From: Corynebacterium glyciniphilum AJ 3170
Lineage (GTDB): Bacteria; Actinomycetota; Actinomycetes; Mycobacteriales; Mycobacteriaceae
NCBI RefSeq assembly: GCF_007673095.1
Contig: NZ_VDYZ01000002.1
Span: forward strand, 248,001 to 312,000
Length of the DNA stretch: 64,000 nt
Direction of reading: 5' to 3'
Positions 1 to 8,485 of the stretch are shown here, piece after piece. Position 1 is the stretch's first letter, and every line of letters starts with the position of its first letter. The position numbers were made by a program, and so were the translations under genes. Below the pieces are notes generated by a model. That model made no database searches, had not been told where the DNA came from, and saw only the letters and a list, made by a program, of their open reading frames with translations.

Positions 1-373
1 CCCAGCTCTCCACCTCAGGGTGCTTGCGCAGCAGGGCGCGGCGCTGACGCTCGGTCATGCCTCCCCACACGCCGAACTCGACGTCATTGTCGAGGGCGTC
101 CGCGCGGCACTGGAGCACGACCGGGCAGTGGCGGCAGATCGCCACTGCCTTGCGCTGGGCCGCACCGCGGACGAACAGCTCTTCGGGGTCGATGTTGCGG
201 CAGTGCGCCTGGGTGATCCACTCGCCCCGGTTGTTGAAGGACTCGCGGGTGGTCACCTGACCGGCCGTGCGGTGCAGGACGCCCTGGTTACCGCTACGGA
301 CCTCGGGGGCGGCACCGTCGTCCGCGCAGGTGGTGCCGGTGGTGCTGTCAGGATGTCGGAGTGATGCGGTCAT
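1..373 (-). CDS. whcA: WhiB-family [4Fe-4S] regulator, C-terminus cut by window edge
   Basis: Redox-sensing transcription factor of the WhiB family. The visible 124 residues hold the four cluster cysteines at about 58, 80, 83 and 89 (C-X21-C-X2-C-X5-C) and the family turn GVWGG at 101-105, followed by the basic stretch TERQRRALLRKH that contacts DNA. The start is the ATG at 373, preceded by GGAAGGA at good spacing. The stop lies left of the window. It stands divergently to a class A penicillin-binding protein; the same pairing is known for whiB4-ponA2 in mycobacteria and whcA-pbp in C. glutamicum, which is why I use whcA. In C. glutamicum WhcA is a negative player in the oxidative stress response; that role is transferred, not seen here. 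Confidence 0.9.
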   Translation of the reverse strand, partial: MTASLRHPDSTTGTTCADDGAAPEVRSGNQGVLHRTAGQVTTRESFNNRGEWITQAHCRNIDPEELFVRGAAQRKAVAICRHCPVVLQCRADALDNDVEFGVWGGMTERQRRALLRKHPEVESW

Positions 374-903
374 GATGTCCTTCCGCTGTGGATAGTGGCC
401 GGGAATGACGATCCCCGGCTCCGGAGATCGAGACCCCGGAAGTGATCATCAGCAAACTGGATGTAAGTGTATTCACACAGATTTAGAAGTGTCGAATCGC
501 ACATGTTCCGAGAAAGTGTGTGGCACATCACCGGACGACGGTTGGGCCCGTCGGGGAGCATCCCCCGCACCCCGCGCGTTCCCGGCGGACAGCGGTGCGA
601 TTTTTCGCCGTCGTACAGCACATCAGGCGGGCGACCGTGGCCGAATGGAGCGAACGTCCCAGAGAATGTGCTGGTCATCACATCCGGGGCGCGATGAGTC
701 GGCAGCATGTGATGTCCGTCACCGATATCCGATTCTGCCGCCGGAATCCACCGACACTGTTATCGGGCACGCGCCGTGGCCCGGACTCACCGCCCTCCGC
801 GGACCCTCGACGTCCCCGTCCTGACGCCACCCCCGAAAACTCCCCCTGCCGGCGATCCCGACGGGAACTCCCCCTCTCCGGCGGCATCCGATACCCTTTG
901 CGT
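374..903. other. Long divergent intergenic region between whcA and the PBP gene
   Basis: About 530 nt separate the two divergent genes. Reading frames here run upstream of the PBP start without any protein-like composition, so I call no gene. A 12-bp inverted repeat GTGTATTCACAC lies at 467-478 and could belong to the whcA promoter, with TACACT on the minus strand at 466-471. No riboswitch, tRNA or repeat family is recognised. Confidence 0.5.
892..897 (+). promoter_or_regulatory. -10 box (TACCCT), leaderless start of PBP gene
   Basis: TACCCT ends 6 nt before the GTG at 904, and no Shine-Dalgarno sequence precedes that codon. This places the transcript start at or next to the start codon and decides the start chosen for the PBP. 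Confidence 0.55.
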
Positions 904-3060
904 GTGACATACCTCAGGAACGCGGCCACACTCATCCTCGCCATCGTCATGATCGGCGTGCTGACCGCGTTCGCCGCCATCCCGTTGGTCGGGGGTGCGG
1001 GTTTCGCCGTCAACGCCGGCTCCGACACCGTGGACAGCGATCTGGCCGACATCGACGACAATGAGTCACTCCCCGAGGTCAGCACCATCACAGACCGTGA
1101 GGGGAACACCCTCGCCACCCTCTACGACCAGCGCCGGTACTCGGTCAGCCAGGACGAGATCTCAGACAGCATGAAACAGGCGATCGTCGCGATCGAGGAC
1201 CGTCGGTTCTACGAACACGACGGTGTCGATGTCCGCGGCACCCTCCGGGCGCTGGCCGCGAACTTCTCCAGTGGTGGCGTGGAGCAGGGCGCCTCCACCA
1301 TCGACCAGCAGTACATCAAGAACTACCTGCTGCTCATCGACGCCGCCAACGACGAGGAACGCGCCGCAGCGACCGAGACCTCGGCCACCCGCAAGTTGCG
1401 GGAGATGAAGATGGCCACCGATCTCGAGAAGCGGTACTCGAAGGACGAGATCCTCACCCGCTATCTCAACCTCATCCCGTTCGGCAACGGCGCCTACGGC
1501 GTCGAGGCCGCCGCACGCACATACTTCTCCACGAGCGCCGCGGACCTCACGGTCCCCCAGTCCGCGATGCTGGCCGGCATGGTGCAGTCCACCAGCGCCC
1601 ATGACCCGTGGGCGAACCCGGAGAGCGCCACGTCACGTCGGAACGACGTCCTCAACGCCATGGCCTCGACCGGTGCCCTCAGCCCCGCTGAACGCGACCG
1701 CTTCGCCGAAGAGCCGCTCGGAGTGAACGAGAACCCCGTCGGCCAGGCCAACGGCTGTATCGGAGCCGACAACGCCGGTTTCTTCTGTGACTACGTGCTC
1801 TCGTATCTCGAGGACCACGACCTCGACACCGGTGAACTCGCACGCGGCGGATACACGGTGCGCACCACCCTGGATCCCTCGGCACAGGAGGCCGCGGTGA
1901 ACTCGGTACGTTCCCAGGCCGACGCCTCCACCCCGGGAGTGTCACTGACCTCGAACTTCATCGCCCCCACCGATGACGCCCACGAGGTCGTCGCGATGGC
2001 GTCGTCCCGGACCTACGGTCTGGACGCGGACGTCAGCGAGACCGTCCTCCCGGTGACCCACACCTCCGAAGGCAACGGCGCAGGAAGTGTCTTCAAGATC
2101 TTCGCGGCCGCCGCGGCGATGGAGAACGGCATGGGGCTGGACACCACCCTGGACGTCCCCTCCCGCGTCGAGGTGTCAGGCATGGGCAGCGGCGGTGCCG
2201 CCGGCTGCCCGGAGAACCGCTACTGCGTGGAGAACGCCGGCAGCTTCAAACCCCGGATGAGTCTGCGGGAGGCGCTCGCCACCAGCCCCAACACCCCGTT
2301 CGTGGCCATGGCGGAGAAGCTCGGCACGGACCGGATGACCGATATCGCCGTGCAACTCGGCCTGCGGTCCTACGGAGAACCAGGATCATACGACGGGGAA
2401 AGCTCGGTCTCGGAGTTCATCAAGGACAGCAACCTCGGCTCCTTCGTCCTGGGCCCCCTGGAGGTCAATCCGCTGGAGCTGGCGAATGTGTCTGCCAGCC
2501 TCGCCGACCACGGCCGCTGGTGCGAGCCGTCCCCCGTTCTGTCGGTCAAGGACCGCACCGGGGAAGAGGTCGCGCTGGACACTCCACCCTGTGAACAGGC
2601 CCTCTCCCGGGGCGTCGCGGATGCCCTGGCCAACGGGATGGGCGGCGACGTGCGTAACGGTACGGCGTCCGGCGCTGCGGACGCGTCCGGGTGGAGCGGC
2701 CCGATCTCCGCGAAGACCGGCACAACGGAGACCAGCCTCTCCGCCGGATTCCTCGGCTTCACCCCCGGCCTGGCCGGTGCCACCTACGCCTTCAACGACG
2801 GTTCCCAGGCCTCCCCGCTGTGCACCTCTCCCCTGCGTCAGTGCGGAAACGGTGACCTGTACGGCGGCAATGAGCCGGCGCGGGCGTTCTTCGCCGCCGC
2901 GAACTCGATCATCGACAGCTACGGCGGCACCGGCCTGCCGCGGTACAACCGCGACTACGACCGCGGCAACCCCACCCGGTACCGCAATGCGGCGGACTCC
3001 TCCACGACGCAGCAGCAGGCCACGACCGACTGGGACATGACACTCGACGAGGTCGGGTAG
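904..3060 (+). CDS. ponA: Class A penicillin-binding protein (glycosyltransferase/transpeptidase)
   Basis: Bifunctional peptidoglycan synthase of 718 residues anchored by one N-terminal membrane helix (about 5-30). The GT51 domain carries the catalytic glutamate at about 98 in AIEDRRFYEHDG and the QGASTIDQQ motif. The transpeptidase domain has SVFK with nucleophile Ser at about 395, SPN at about 461 and KTGTT at about 604. The frame stays open much further upstream, but the GTG at 904 is followed directly by the membrane anchor and sits 6 nt after a -10 box, so it is preferred. There is no PASTA domain at the C-terminus. Next to whcA and a metallophosphoesterase it matches the whiB4-ponA2-phosphoesterase neighbourhood of mycobacteria. 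Confidence 0.93.
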   Translation: MTYLRNAATLILAIVMIGVLTAFAAIPLVGGAGFAVNAGSDTVDSDLADIDDNESLPEVSTITDREGNTLATLYDQRRYSVSQDEISDSMKQAIVAIEDRRFYEHDGVDVRGTLRALAANFSSGGVEQGASTIDQQYIKNYLLLIDAANDEERAAATETSATRKLREMKMATDLEKRYSKDEILTRYLNLIPFGNGAYGVEAAARTYFSTSAADLTVPQSAMLAGMVQSTSAHDPWANPESATSRRNDVLNAMASTGALSPAERDRFAEEPLGVNENPVGQANGCIGADNAGFFCDYVLSYLEDHDLDTGELARGGYTVRTTLDPSAQEAAVNSVRSQADASTPGVSLTSNFIAPTDDAHEVVAMASSRTYGLDADVSETVLPVTHTSEGNGAGSVFKIFAAAAAMENGMGLDTTLDVPSRVEVSGMGSGGAAGCPENRYCVENAGSFKPRMSLREALATSPNTPFVAMAEKLGTDRMTDIAVQLGLRSYGEPGSYDGESSVSEFIKDSNLGSFVLGPLEVNPLELANVSASLADHGRWCEPSPVLSVKDRTGEEVALDTPPCEQALSRGVADALANGMGGDVRNGTASGAADASGWSGPISAKTGTTETSLSAGFLGFTPGLAGATYAFNDGSQASPLCTSPLRQCGNGDLYGGNEPARAFFAAANSIIDSYGGTGLPRYNRDYDRGNPTRYRNAADSSTTQQQATTDWDMTLDEVG

Positions 3061-3079
3061 AGCGCCGGGTACCCGCCGT

Positions 3080-3085
3080 TACACT
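3080..3085 (+). promoter_or_regulatory. -10 box (TACACT), leaderless start of metallophosphoesterase
   Basis: TACACT lies exactly 7 nt before the GTG at 3093; there is no ribosome binding site, so the transcript is probably leaderless. Confidence 0.6.
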
Positions 3086-3092
3086 GGGCAGG

Positions 3093-4088
3093 GTGAGTAA
3101 CCGACGCAGTCCAGAACATCCGCCCGCTGCCCGCCGCCAGACCGTGACCCGAGAGGGACGGAGCAGGGGCGCGTTGTCCCGGATCGCTTCGACGGCACTC
3201 TCCGCCACAGGTACGTTGGCGGTGGTCGGTGCCGCCACCGCGGCGGCGGCTGTCCTCGAGACCCGTGCCTTCGTCCTGCACGAGGTGACTGTCCCGGTGC
3301 TGGATCCCGGCACGCTGGGCGACGGTCGGGACGCTTTCACGATCCTGCATGTCTCTGACCTGCACATGCTGGCGGGTCAGCGACTCAAGCAGAACTGGGT
3401 CGCCGGGCTCGACGCCCTGGAACCCGACCTCGTGGTCAACACCGGCGACAATCTGGGAGAGGAGCAGGCCGTCCCCGCCGTCCTACGCGCCCTCGGCCCC
3501 CTGCTGCGACGACCGGGGGTGTTCATCTTCGGCAGCAACGACTACTACGCGCCCCACCCGGTCAATCCCGTCAACTACCTGCTGGGCAAGCGCAACAAAC
3601 CGAGTGACGTCGAACTGCCGTGGCGCGGCATGCGTGCGGCCTTCGTCGAGCACGGGTGGGAGGACGCCACCCACCGTCGCGTCGACTTCGCCACCGCCGG
3701 GGTGAAGCTGGCGGTCGGCGGGGTGGACGACCCGCACCTCGACAGGGACGACTACGCCGCCCTCGGAGGCACTCCCAACCCGGAGGCCGATCTCGCCATC
3801 GGCCTGTCGCACTCCCCCGAGCCCCGTGTCCTCGACGAGTTCGCCGCGGACGGCTACCAGCTGATGATGTCGGGCCACACGCACGGCGGCCAACTGTGTC
3901 TCCCCGGCGGACGGGCGGTCGTCACCAACTGCGGGATCGACCGTTCGCGGGTGTCGGGACTCTCCCGCTGGTCCGAGCGCATGTGGTTGCACGTGACCAA
4001 CGGCCTGGGGACATCGAAGTACGTCCCGTTCCGCACATTCTGCCGCCCGTCGGCGACGCTCCTCAGGATCGTGGAACGCCCGTCCTGA
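3093..4088 (+). CDS. Calcineurin-like metallophosphoesterase, membrane-anchored
   Basis: 331-residue phosphoesterase of the YaeI/YkuE type. Metal-binding motifs appear in order: VSDLHM near residue 85, VVNTGDN, GSNDYY (usually GNHD, here GSND), GLSHSPEP and MSGHTHGGQ. A basic N-terminus is followed by a hydrophobic stretch (about 25-55), suggesting a membrane anchor with the enzyme outside. Substrate unknown; the relatives near ponA genes are thought to act on envelope phosphodiesters or UDP-linked lipids. It starts 32 nt after the PBP stop but has its own leaderless-type promoter, so it can be expressed alone as well as with the PBP. Confidence 0.88.
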   Translation: MSNRRSPEHPPAARRQTVTREGRSRGALSRIASTALSATGTLAVVGAATAAAAVLETRAFVLHEVTVPVLDPGTLGDGRDAFTILHVSDLHMLAGQRLKQNWVAGLDALEPDLVVNTGDNLGEEQAVPAVLRALGPLLRRPGVFIFGSNDYYAPHPVNPVNYLLGKRNKPSDVELPWRGMRAAFVEHGWEDATHRRVDFATAGVKLAVGGVDDPHLDRDDYAALGGTPNPEADLAIGLSHSPEPRVLDEFAADGYQLMMSGHTHGGQLCLPGGRAVVTNCGIDRSRVSGLSRWSERMWLHVTNGLGTSKYVPFRTFCRPSATLLRIVERPS

Positions 4089-4194
4089 CACCGGCGTGTG
4101 CAGCTGTTTTGCCAGTGGGCCGGATGTCGGTCTATAGTGCTTATCTGTTGCGACACAGTGATTCCCGTGAGGGATGAGGTGTGCCGTTCCAGAC

Positions 4195-4268
4195 CGGGGT
4201 ATGGCGCAGCTTGGCAGCGCGCTTCGTTCGGGACGAAGAGGTCGTGGGTTCAAATCCCGCTACCCCGA
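4195..4268 (+). tRNA. tRNA-Pro (anticodon CGG)
   Basis: Cloverleaf read by eye. The acceptor stem CGGGGTA pairs with TACCCCG. The anticodon stem CTTCG/CGAAG encloses the loop TTCGGGA with CGG at positions 34-36. The T-arm is GTGGG-TTCAAAT-CCCGC. The discriminator base is A and no CCA is encoded. Confidence 0.93.
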
Positions 4269-4279
4269 CAGCCAGAGGT

Positions 4280-4319
4280 ACACCCTCCGACCTGCACAGG
4301 CAGGACGGAGGGTGTTTTT
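4280..4319 (+). terminator. Rho-independent terminator after tRNA-Pro
   Basis: A perfect 10-bp stem (ACACCCTCCG with CGGAGGGTGT) is followed at once by a run of T. It sits 11 nt past the tRNA. Confidence 0.9.
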
Positions 4320-4391
4320 CTCATCCATATGCCGCTGTAAGCCTCACACGATCCCACCCTCAGGGGTGTGTCCTGCACCTCAGCGCTCTCC

Positions 4392-4397
4392 TAGCGT
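4392..4397 (+). promoter_or_regulatory. -10 box (TAGCGT), leaderless start of three-gene operon
   Basis: TAGCGT lies 7 nt before the ATG at 4405. It is the only promoter seen between the tRNA terminator and the operon. Confidence 0.5.
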
Positions 4398-4404
4398 TGG
4401 ACGG

Positions 4405-5487
4405 ATGACGCGCTTCACTCCGTACGGCGAACACCACGTCCTTCCGGTGTCGCTCCAGTCCAAGATCCGTTGGGCACGGGGAGACGCGCGCAAGGCCCTG
4501 GACCTGGCGCCCGCGATCCGGACATCTCTCGGACTGCAGTCGCCCGGCAACGTCCGACGGCTGTGGCAGGGTCTGGCGGAACTCGGTGCCCTCGATCTCA
4601 CGGTCGCCCGGGCCGTGGAGCCACACCTCGACGCACTCGGAATCCTCGATCAGGCACGCGAATTCAATCCGGTGATCTTCGTCCCTGAACGGTCGACCTG
4701 GGGTGTCTTCGCCGCCGAAGGAGGAGATGCCCCGCTGCGCGCCGAGCGCGCCCCCGAGGGCGGTTGGCGCCTCACGGGCCGGAAACCGTGGTGCTCGCTG
4801 GCAGGATCACTGAGCCACGCACTCGTCAGTGCCTGGACCTCGGAGACGGGACGCACCCTTTTCGCCGTGCGTCTCGACGAGGACGGGGTGACTGTCTCCG
4901 ATGCGCCGTGGGTCTCCCGCGGGCTGCGCGACGTCGAGACAGTCACCCTGGACTTCGACACGGTCCACGCACACGACGTCGGTCCTGAAGACTGGTACCT
5001 GACGCGCCCCGGATTCGCCCTCGGCGGCGTCGGCGTCGCGGCGGTGTGGTGGGGAGCCGCCACCGCCCTGGCCCAGGCTCTGCACATGAATCTGTCCCAC
5101 CGCGCCGAGACTGCTGATCCGGACGTACCCGGCACCGGTGTGGACCAGATCAGCCTGTGGCAGCTGGGACGCTGCGACTCAGTGCTGTCCGCAGCCGGTG
5201 CCGTCCTCGACCAGACCGCCGGACGCGCCGACCGGGAGGACGACGACCACGGTCCCGAATGGGCCGAGGTGCTCCGCATCCGCGGAATCGCCCATGACGC
5301 CTGCGAAACGACCCTCACCAGTGTCCTGCATGCACTCGGTCCCGCCCCGCTGACCGGTGACGACGACTATGCGCGCCGTGTCGCCGATCTCCAGGTCTAC
5401 CTGCGTCAGCACAAACCGCAGAAGGATCTCGCCACCGTGGGTTCGCGCGCCCTCGACGGCCTTCCCACGGTGTGGGGTGGACGGTAG
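4405..5487 (+). CDS. Acyl-CoA dehydrogenase-like flavoprotein
   Basis: 360 residues with the shape of an acyl-CoA dehydrogenase: helical N-domain (LGLQSPGNVRRLWQGLAELG), middle beta-domain with the flavin-contact region GGWRLTGRKPWCSLAG near 120-135, and a C-terminal helical domain ending in LRQHKPQKDLATVG. The catalytic base cannot be placed with confidence and the protein is slightly short for the family (about 380-400). The frame is open upstream through the tRNA, so the start must lie after it; ATG 4405 fits the leaderless promoter. It is first in an operon with a deacetylase/methyltransferase and a glycosyltransferase (stop and start overlap), so its substrate is more likely a pathway intermediate than a degradative fatty acyl-CoA. 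That is inference. Confidence 0.78.
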   Translation: MTRFTPYGEHHVLPVSLQSKIRWARGDARKALDLAPAIRTSLGLQSPGNVRRLWQGLAELGALDLTVARAVEPHLDALGILDQAREFNPVIFVPERSTWGVFAAEGGDAPLRAERAPEGGWRLTGRKPWCSLAGSLSHALVSAWTSETGRTLFAVRLDEDGVTVSDAPWVSRGLRDVETVTLDFDTVHAHDVGPEDWYLTRPGFALGGVGVAAVWWGAATALAQALHMNLSHRAETADPDVPGTGVDQISLWQLGRCDSVLSAAGAVLDQTAGRADREDDDHGPEWAEVLRIRGIAHDACETTLTSVLHALGPAPLTGDDDYARRVADLQVYLRQHKPQKDLATVGSRALDGLPTVWGGR

Positions 5488-6857
5488 TGGCGAAGATGAC
5501 GGCGTTCGACCACCGTGACCGCGGCACCGAGGAGGCAGTGTGGCGAGAGCTGAATGTGGTGAGCTGCGAAACCCCGGCCCCTCTGGACCTGTCGGAGTTC
5601 GACCGTCTGGTGGTGCTGGCCGCGCACCCGGACGATGAGACCCTCATGTGCGGTGGCCTGATCTCGATGGCCGCCGCGCAGGGTATGCCCGTCGACGTTC
5701 TCGTGGCCACCGACGGGGAAGCCTCCCACCCCGACTCCCCCACGCACACCCCGGACGACCTCGCCACCGTCCGTCGCCGCGAATGCGCTTCCGCGGTGAC
5801 ACGCCTCGCACCGCAGGCACACCTCCGTTTCCTGCGTCTTCCCGACGGGGCGACCTCGCAGCATACCGAGTCGATGACCACCGCCACCGTCGAGACCGTC
5901 GGCGACGGCTCCGGTTGCCTGCTGGTCTCCACCTGGCGCGGCGACCGTCATCCGGACCACCGCGCAGCCGCGCTCTCCGCATCGGCGGCAGCCTGGCGTA
6001 CCGACGCCGTTCACCTGGAGACCCCGCTGTGGTTCTGGCACTGGGCGTCTCCGTCCGACCTTCCCATGCTCTCCCGGGACGGACGTCTCCTCACCCTGGG
6101 GCTGGACCAGGCCGCCAGGTCAGCCAAACAGTCCGCGGTCACCACCCATGAGTCCCAGGTGAAACCGCTCGGCCCGGAACCCGGCAACGAGGCACTTCTG
6201 CACCACGGCGTCCTCACGCATTTCTCCCGCGCCACAGAGACGTTCATCCGGACCGTGCCTGACCGGCACTCGCCTCTCGATGATCTGCACCGTCACTCCC
6301 CTGATCCCTGGTCGACCAGGACAAGGTGGTACGAGACCCGTAAACGGGCGCTCACCACGGCGGCGCTGCCCCACAGCTGCACCGGCACGATTCTCGAGAT
6401 CGGATGCTCGGTCGGCACCCTCGCCGCCGAACTCGCCGACCGTTGTGACCGGGTCGTCGCAGTCGACGAGAGCCCGGCCGCCCTGGCCGCAGCCCGCCGC
6501 ACGATCCAGGATCCACGGGTGGATTTCCGGCAGTGCCGGGTACCGGAGCAGTGGCCCTCCGACCCGGACTCGGCCGACGGTGAACTTCACCCCGACGTGG
6601 TCGTGCTCTCGGAGACCGGGTACTTCCTCAGCCCGCGACGGATGCTGGCCCTCGCAGGCAGGATCCGGGACTCCGGCGCCCCGGTCGTCCTGGCCTGTCA
6701 CTGGCGGCATCCGCTCGTCGGCTGGCCACTGGACGCGACGGCAGTCCATGCCGCGCTCGCCGAGACACTCGAACTACCGGAGTCGCTACGGATCGAGGAC
6801 CCGGATTTCGAGGTCATCATGTGGTCCGTCCCCACCGACGGGGAGGATGCCCGGTGA
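5487..6857 (+). CDS. Bifunctional PIG-L deacetylase / NodS-like methyltransferase
   Basis: 456-residue fusion. Residues 40-250 are a PIG-L/LmbE zinc deacetylase with AHPDDE at 46-51 and the second metal motif HPDHR. Residues from about 270 form a class I SAM methyltransferase: DPWSTRTRWYETRKRALT, then the SAM loop EIGCSVGTLA near 304 and VVVLSETGYFLS. This second half reads like the NodS family, which N-methylates deacetylated glucosamine. The start GTG at 5487 shares one base with the previous stop; GTG 5472 and ATG 5496 are alternatives. Deacetylation followed by methylation of the freed amine in one polypeptide is a sensible two-step reaction. The real acceptor is unknown. Confidence 0.85.
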   Translation: MAKMTAFDHRDRGTEEAVWRELNVVSCETPAPLDLSEFDRLVVLAAHPDDETLMCGGLISMAAAQGMPVDVLVATDGEASHPDSPTHTPDDLATVRRRECASAVTRLAPQAHLRFLRLPDGATSQHTESMTTATVETVGDGSGCLLVSTWRGDRHPDHRAAALSASAAAWRTDAVHLETPLWFWHWASPSDLPMLSRDGRLLTLGLDQAARSAKQSAVTTHESQVKPLGPEPGNEALLHHGVLTHFSRATETFIRTVPDRHSPLDDLHRHSPDPWSTRTRWYETRKRALTTAALPHSCTGTILEIGCSVGTLAAELADRCDRVVAVDESPAALAAARRTIQDPRVDFRQCRVPEQWPSDPDSADGELHPDVVVLSETGYFLSPRRMLALAGRIRDSGAPVVLACHWRHPLVGWPLDATAVHAALAETLELPESLRIEDPDFEVIMWSVPTDGEDAR

Positions 6858-7624
6858 CCTCTGCAACGGAAAACTCGCGCCGTGTCGCGGCGATGTCCGT
6901 CATCATGCCGGTGCACAATGAGGCCGGCACCGTCGGCTCCGCCGTCCGCGCCGTCGCGGACGCAGCTCGGCAGGTTGATCTCCCGGTCTCGTTGACCGTG
7001 GTCTTCGACCGGTGCACCGACTCCAGCGAGGAGCAGGTCGAGGACGTGCGGGGCTACTGCGCCGGCCTGGAGATCCGGACACTGTCCGGCTACTTCGCCC
7101 ACATCGGTGCGGTACGCAATGCCGGGGTGGCGGACGCCACGACCTGGGGTGCCGCCTCCGGTATCGCACTTGAGCGTCACTGGACCGCGCACACCGACGC
7201 CGACTCCCTTGTCCCGCCCCAGTGGCTGTCGTGTCAACGCGATGACGCCGATGCCGGCCTTGACCTGGTCATCGGGACCGTGACCCCTGACGAAGCCCCG
7301 GACTCGGAGACCGTCCGGCTGTGGTCGGCCCGGCACACCCTGGACGAGGGGCACTCCTCCGTACACGGCGCGAACCTCGGCGTGCGACTCGACAGGCTGC
7401 TTGCCGTCGGAGGGTTCGCCGGAATCGCGGTGGGTGAGGACGTCGCGACGGTTCGTCTGCTCAAGGACATCGGCGTCCCGTGGACAGCGACGGACCGTGG
7501 CCGAGTTCTGACCTCGGCCCGCCGGACGAGCCGGGTATCGGGTGGGTTCGCCGACTATCTGCGCGACATGGACACCAGGGCGTCCCGCACGGACCCAGCC
7601 GAGGAACCCACGGTCGGAACCTAG
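6854..7624 (+). CDS. GT2-type glycosyltransferase
   Basis: 256-residue inverting GT-A fold enzyme, cytoplasmic, without membrane helices. SVIMPVHNE at 15-23 is the classical nucleotide-sugar entry motif, DRCTDSS follows, and TDADS near 114 is the metal-binding DxD. GTG 6854 overlaps the upstream stop in a GTGA, pointing to translational coupling, and is chosen over further upstream codons in the same frame. It is the last gene of the operon. Donor and acceptor are unknown; with the deacetylase/methyltransferase it suggests build-up and trimming of an amino-sugar-containing molecule. Confidence 0.85.
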   Translation: MTSATENSRRVAAMSVIMPVHNEAGTVGSAVRAVADAARQVDLPVSLTVVFDRCTDSSEEQVEDVRGYCAGLEIRTLSGYFAHIGAVRNAGVADATTWGAASGIALERHWTAHTDADSLVPPQWLSCQRDDADAGLDLVIGTVTPDEAPDSETVRLWSARHTLDEGHSSVHGANLGVRLDRLLAVGGFAGIAVGEDVATVRLLKDIGVPWTATDRGRVLTSARRTSRVSGGFADYLRDMDTRASRTDPAEEPTVGT

Positions 7625-7845
7625 ACAAGGAGAGCACATCAACGCCACCTGGTTACTGTAATTCACCTCACTCCCCCAGTCGATCCGTTTTACCGAAATT
7701 CGGCTCGGCGATTTTCGCATGCATTAACGCAAACGAGCAATGGTAATGGACGAGAAATTTCCGTCTTCCATTTCCCACGATGGGACATTATTCACGTACA
7801 GTCGGGCACTGACATAGTTTCCGACGGTCGAAAGGAGAACCCCTC
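7625..7845. other. AT-rich intergenic region before csbD-like gene
   Basis: Clearly lower GC than its surroundings. It holds the small palindrome CCGAAATTCGG at 7693-7703, possibly the end of the glycosyltransferase operon, and candidate promoter elements (TACAGT near 7797, TAGTTT near 7817) for the stress gene that follows. No gene is seen. Confidence 0.4.
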
Positions 7846-8043
7846 ATGGGACTCGACGACAAGATCAAGAACAAGGCAGAGGACGCCACCGGAAAGGCCA
7901 AGGAAGCCGCCGGTGACGCCACTGACAATGATCGCCTCAAGGGCGACGGCAAAACCGATCAGGCAAAATCCAGCGTCAAGGACGCTGCAGAGAATGCCAA
8001 GGACAAGGTTTCTGAGGGAATCAACAAGATCACCGGAAACTAG
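7846..8043 (+). CDS. CsbD-family stress protein
   Basis: 65-residue hydrophilic protein typical of CsbD: MGLDDKIKNKAEDATGKAKE at the start, then repeated K-A-x-D/E segments, no cysteine and no membrane helix. Its start has a strong GAAAGGAG site. Members are abundant general-stress proteins of unknown biochemical role (in B. subtilis under SigB). The next gene encodes another small stress-type protein 57 nt downstream, so the pair probably shares a transcript. Confidence 0.92.
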   Translation: MGLDDKIKNKAEDATGKAKEAAGDATDNDRLKGDGKTDQAKSSVKDAAENAKDKVSEGINKITGN

Positions 8044-8100
8044 AGCACCGCGGACCGCTGTCCGTGGGCACCATACAACGCTTCATGAACGGAGAATGAC

Positions 8101-8400
8101 ATGGACTCCACAACGCTAATCCTCGCAGCCGAATCGGCACCGCCGCTCGGCTTCATCGGATGGATCATCGTCGGCGGGCTCGCCGGCTGGATCGGCTCAA
8201 AGATCATGGGCACCGACGCATCCATGGGGATCATCCTCAACATCGTCGTCGGCGTGATCGGCGGCTTCCTCGGAGGCTGGCTGTTGACCTTGTTCGGCGT
8301 GGATGTCGCCGGCGGGGGAATCATCTTCAGCTTCATCACCTGTTTGGTCGGTGCGGTGATCCTGCTGGCGATCGTCGGCCTCCTCACCCGCAAGAGGTAG
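8101..8400 (+). CDS. GlsB/YeaQ/YmgE-family small membrane protein
   Basis: 99 residues with three predicted membrane helices: LGFIGWIIVGGLAGWIGSKI, then a glycine-rich helix around GVIGGFLGGWLLTLFG, and a last helix ending in LLTRKR. This is the transglycosylase-associated family, upregulated in stress; despite the family name no transglycosylase activity is established. It has a CGGAGAA ribosome site and follows the CsbD gene, with a strong shared terminator after it. Confidence 0.9.
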   Translation: MDSTTLILAAESAPPLGFIGWIIVGGLAGWIGSKIMGTDASMGIILNIVVGVIGGFLGGWLLTLFGVDVAGGGIIFSFITCLVGAVILLAIVGLLTRKR

Positions 8401-8427
8401 CCACAGCTCCCGACTGCTGCAATGCAC

Positions 8428-8472
8428 AGGAACCCCGCTCCCGGACACGCTGTGTCCGGGAGCGGGGTTCCT
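8428..8472. terminator. Bidirectional terminator hairpin
   Basis: A perfect 21-bp inverted repeat (AGGAACCCCG... mirrored as ...CGGGGTTCCT) with the 3-nt loop GCT. It lies between the stress pair and the convergent LuxR-type gene and can serve both. Confidence 0.88.
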
Positions 8473-8485
8473 TCGCTTTCGGGGC

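Noticed and set aside
520..903. 128-codon N-terminal extension of the penicillin-binding protein
   Set aside because: Arg/Pro-rich without membrane-protein character; the true anchor begins right after GTG 904, which has a fitting -10 box.
4174..4404. Upstream extension of the acyl-CoA dehydrogenase-like frame
   Set aside because: It would run through tRNA-Pro and its terminator; the ATG at 4405 with a -10 box 7 nt upstream is preferred.
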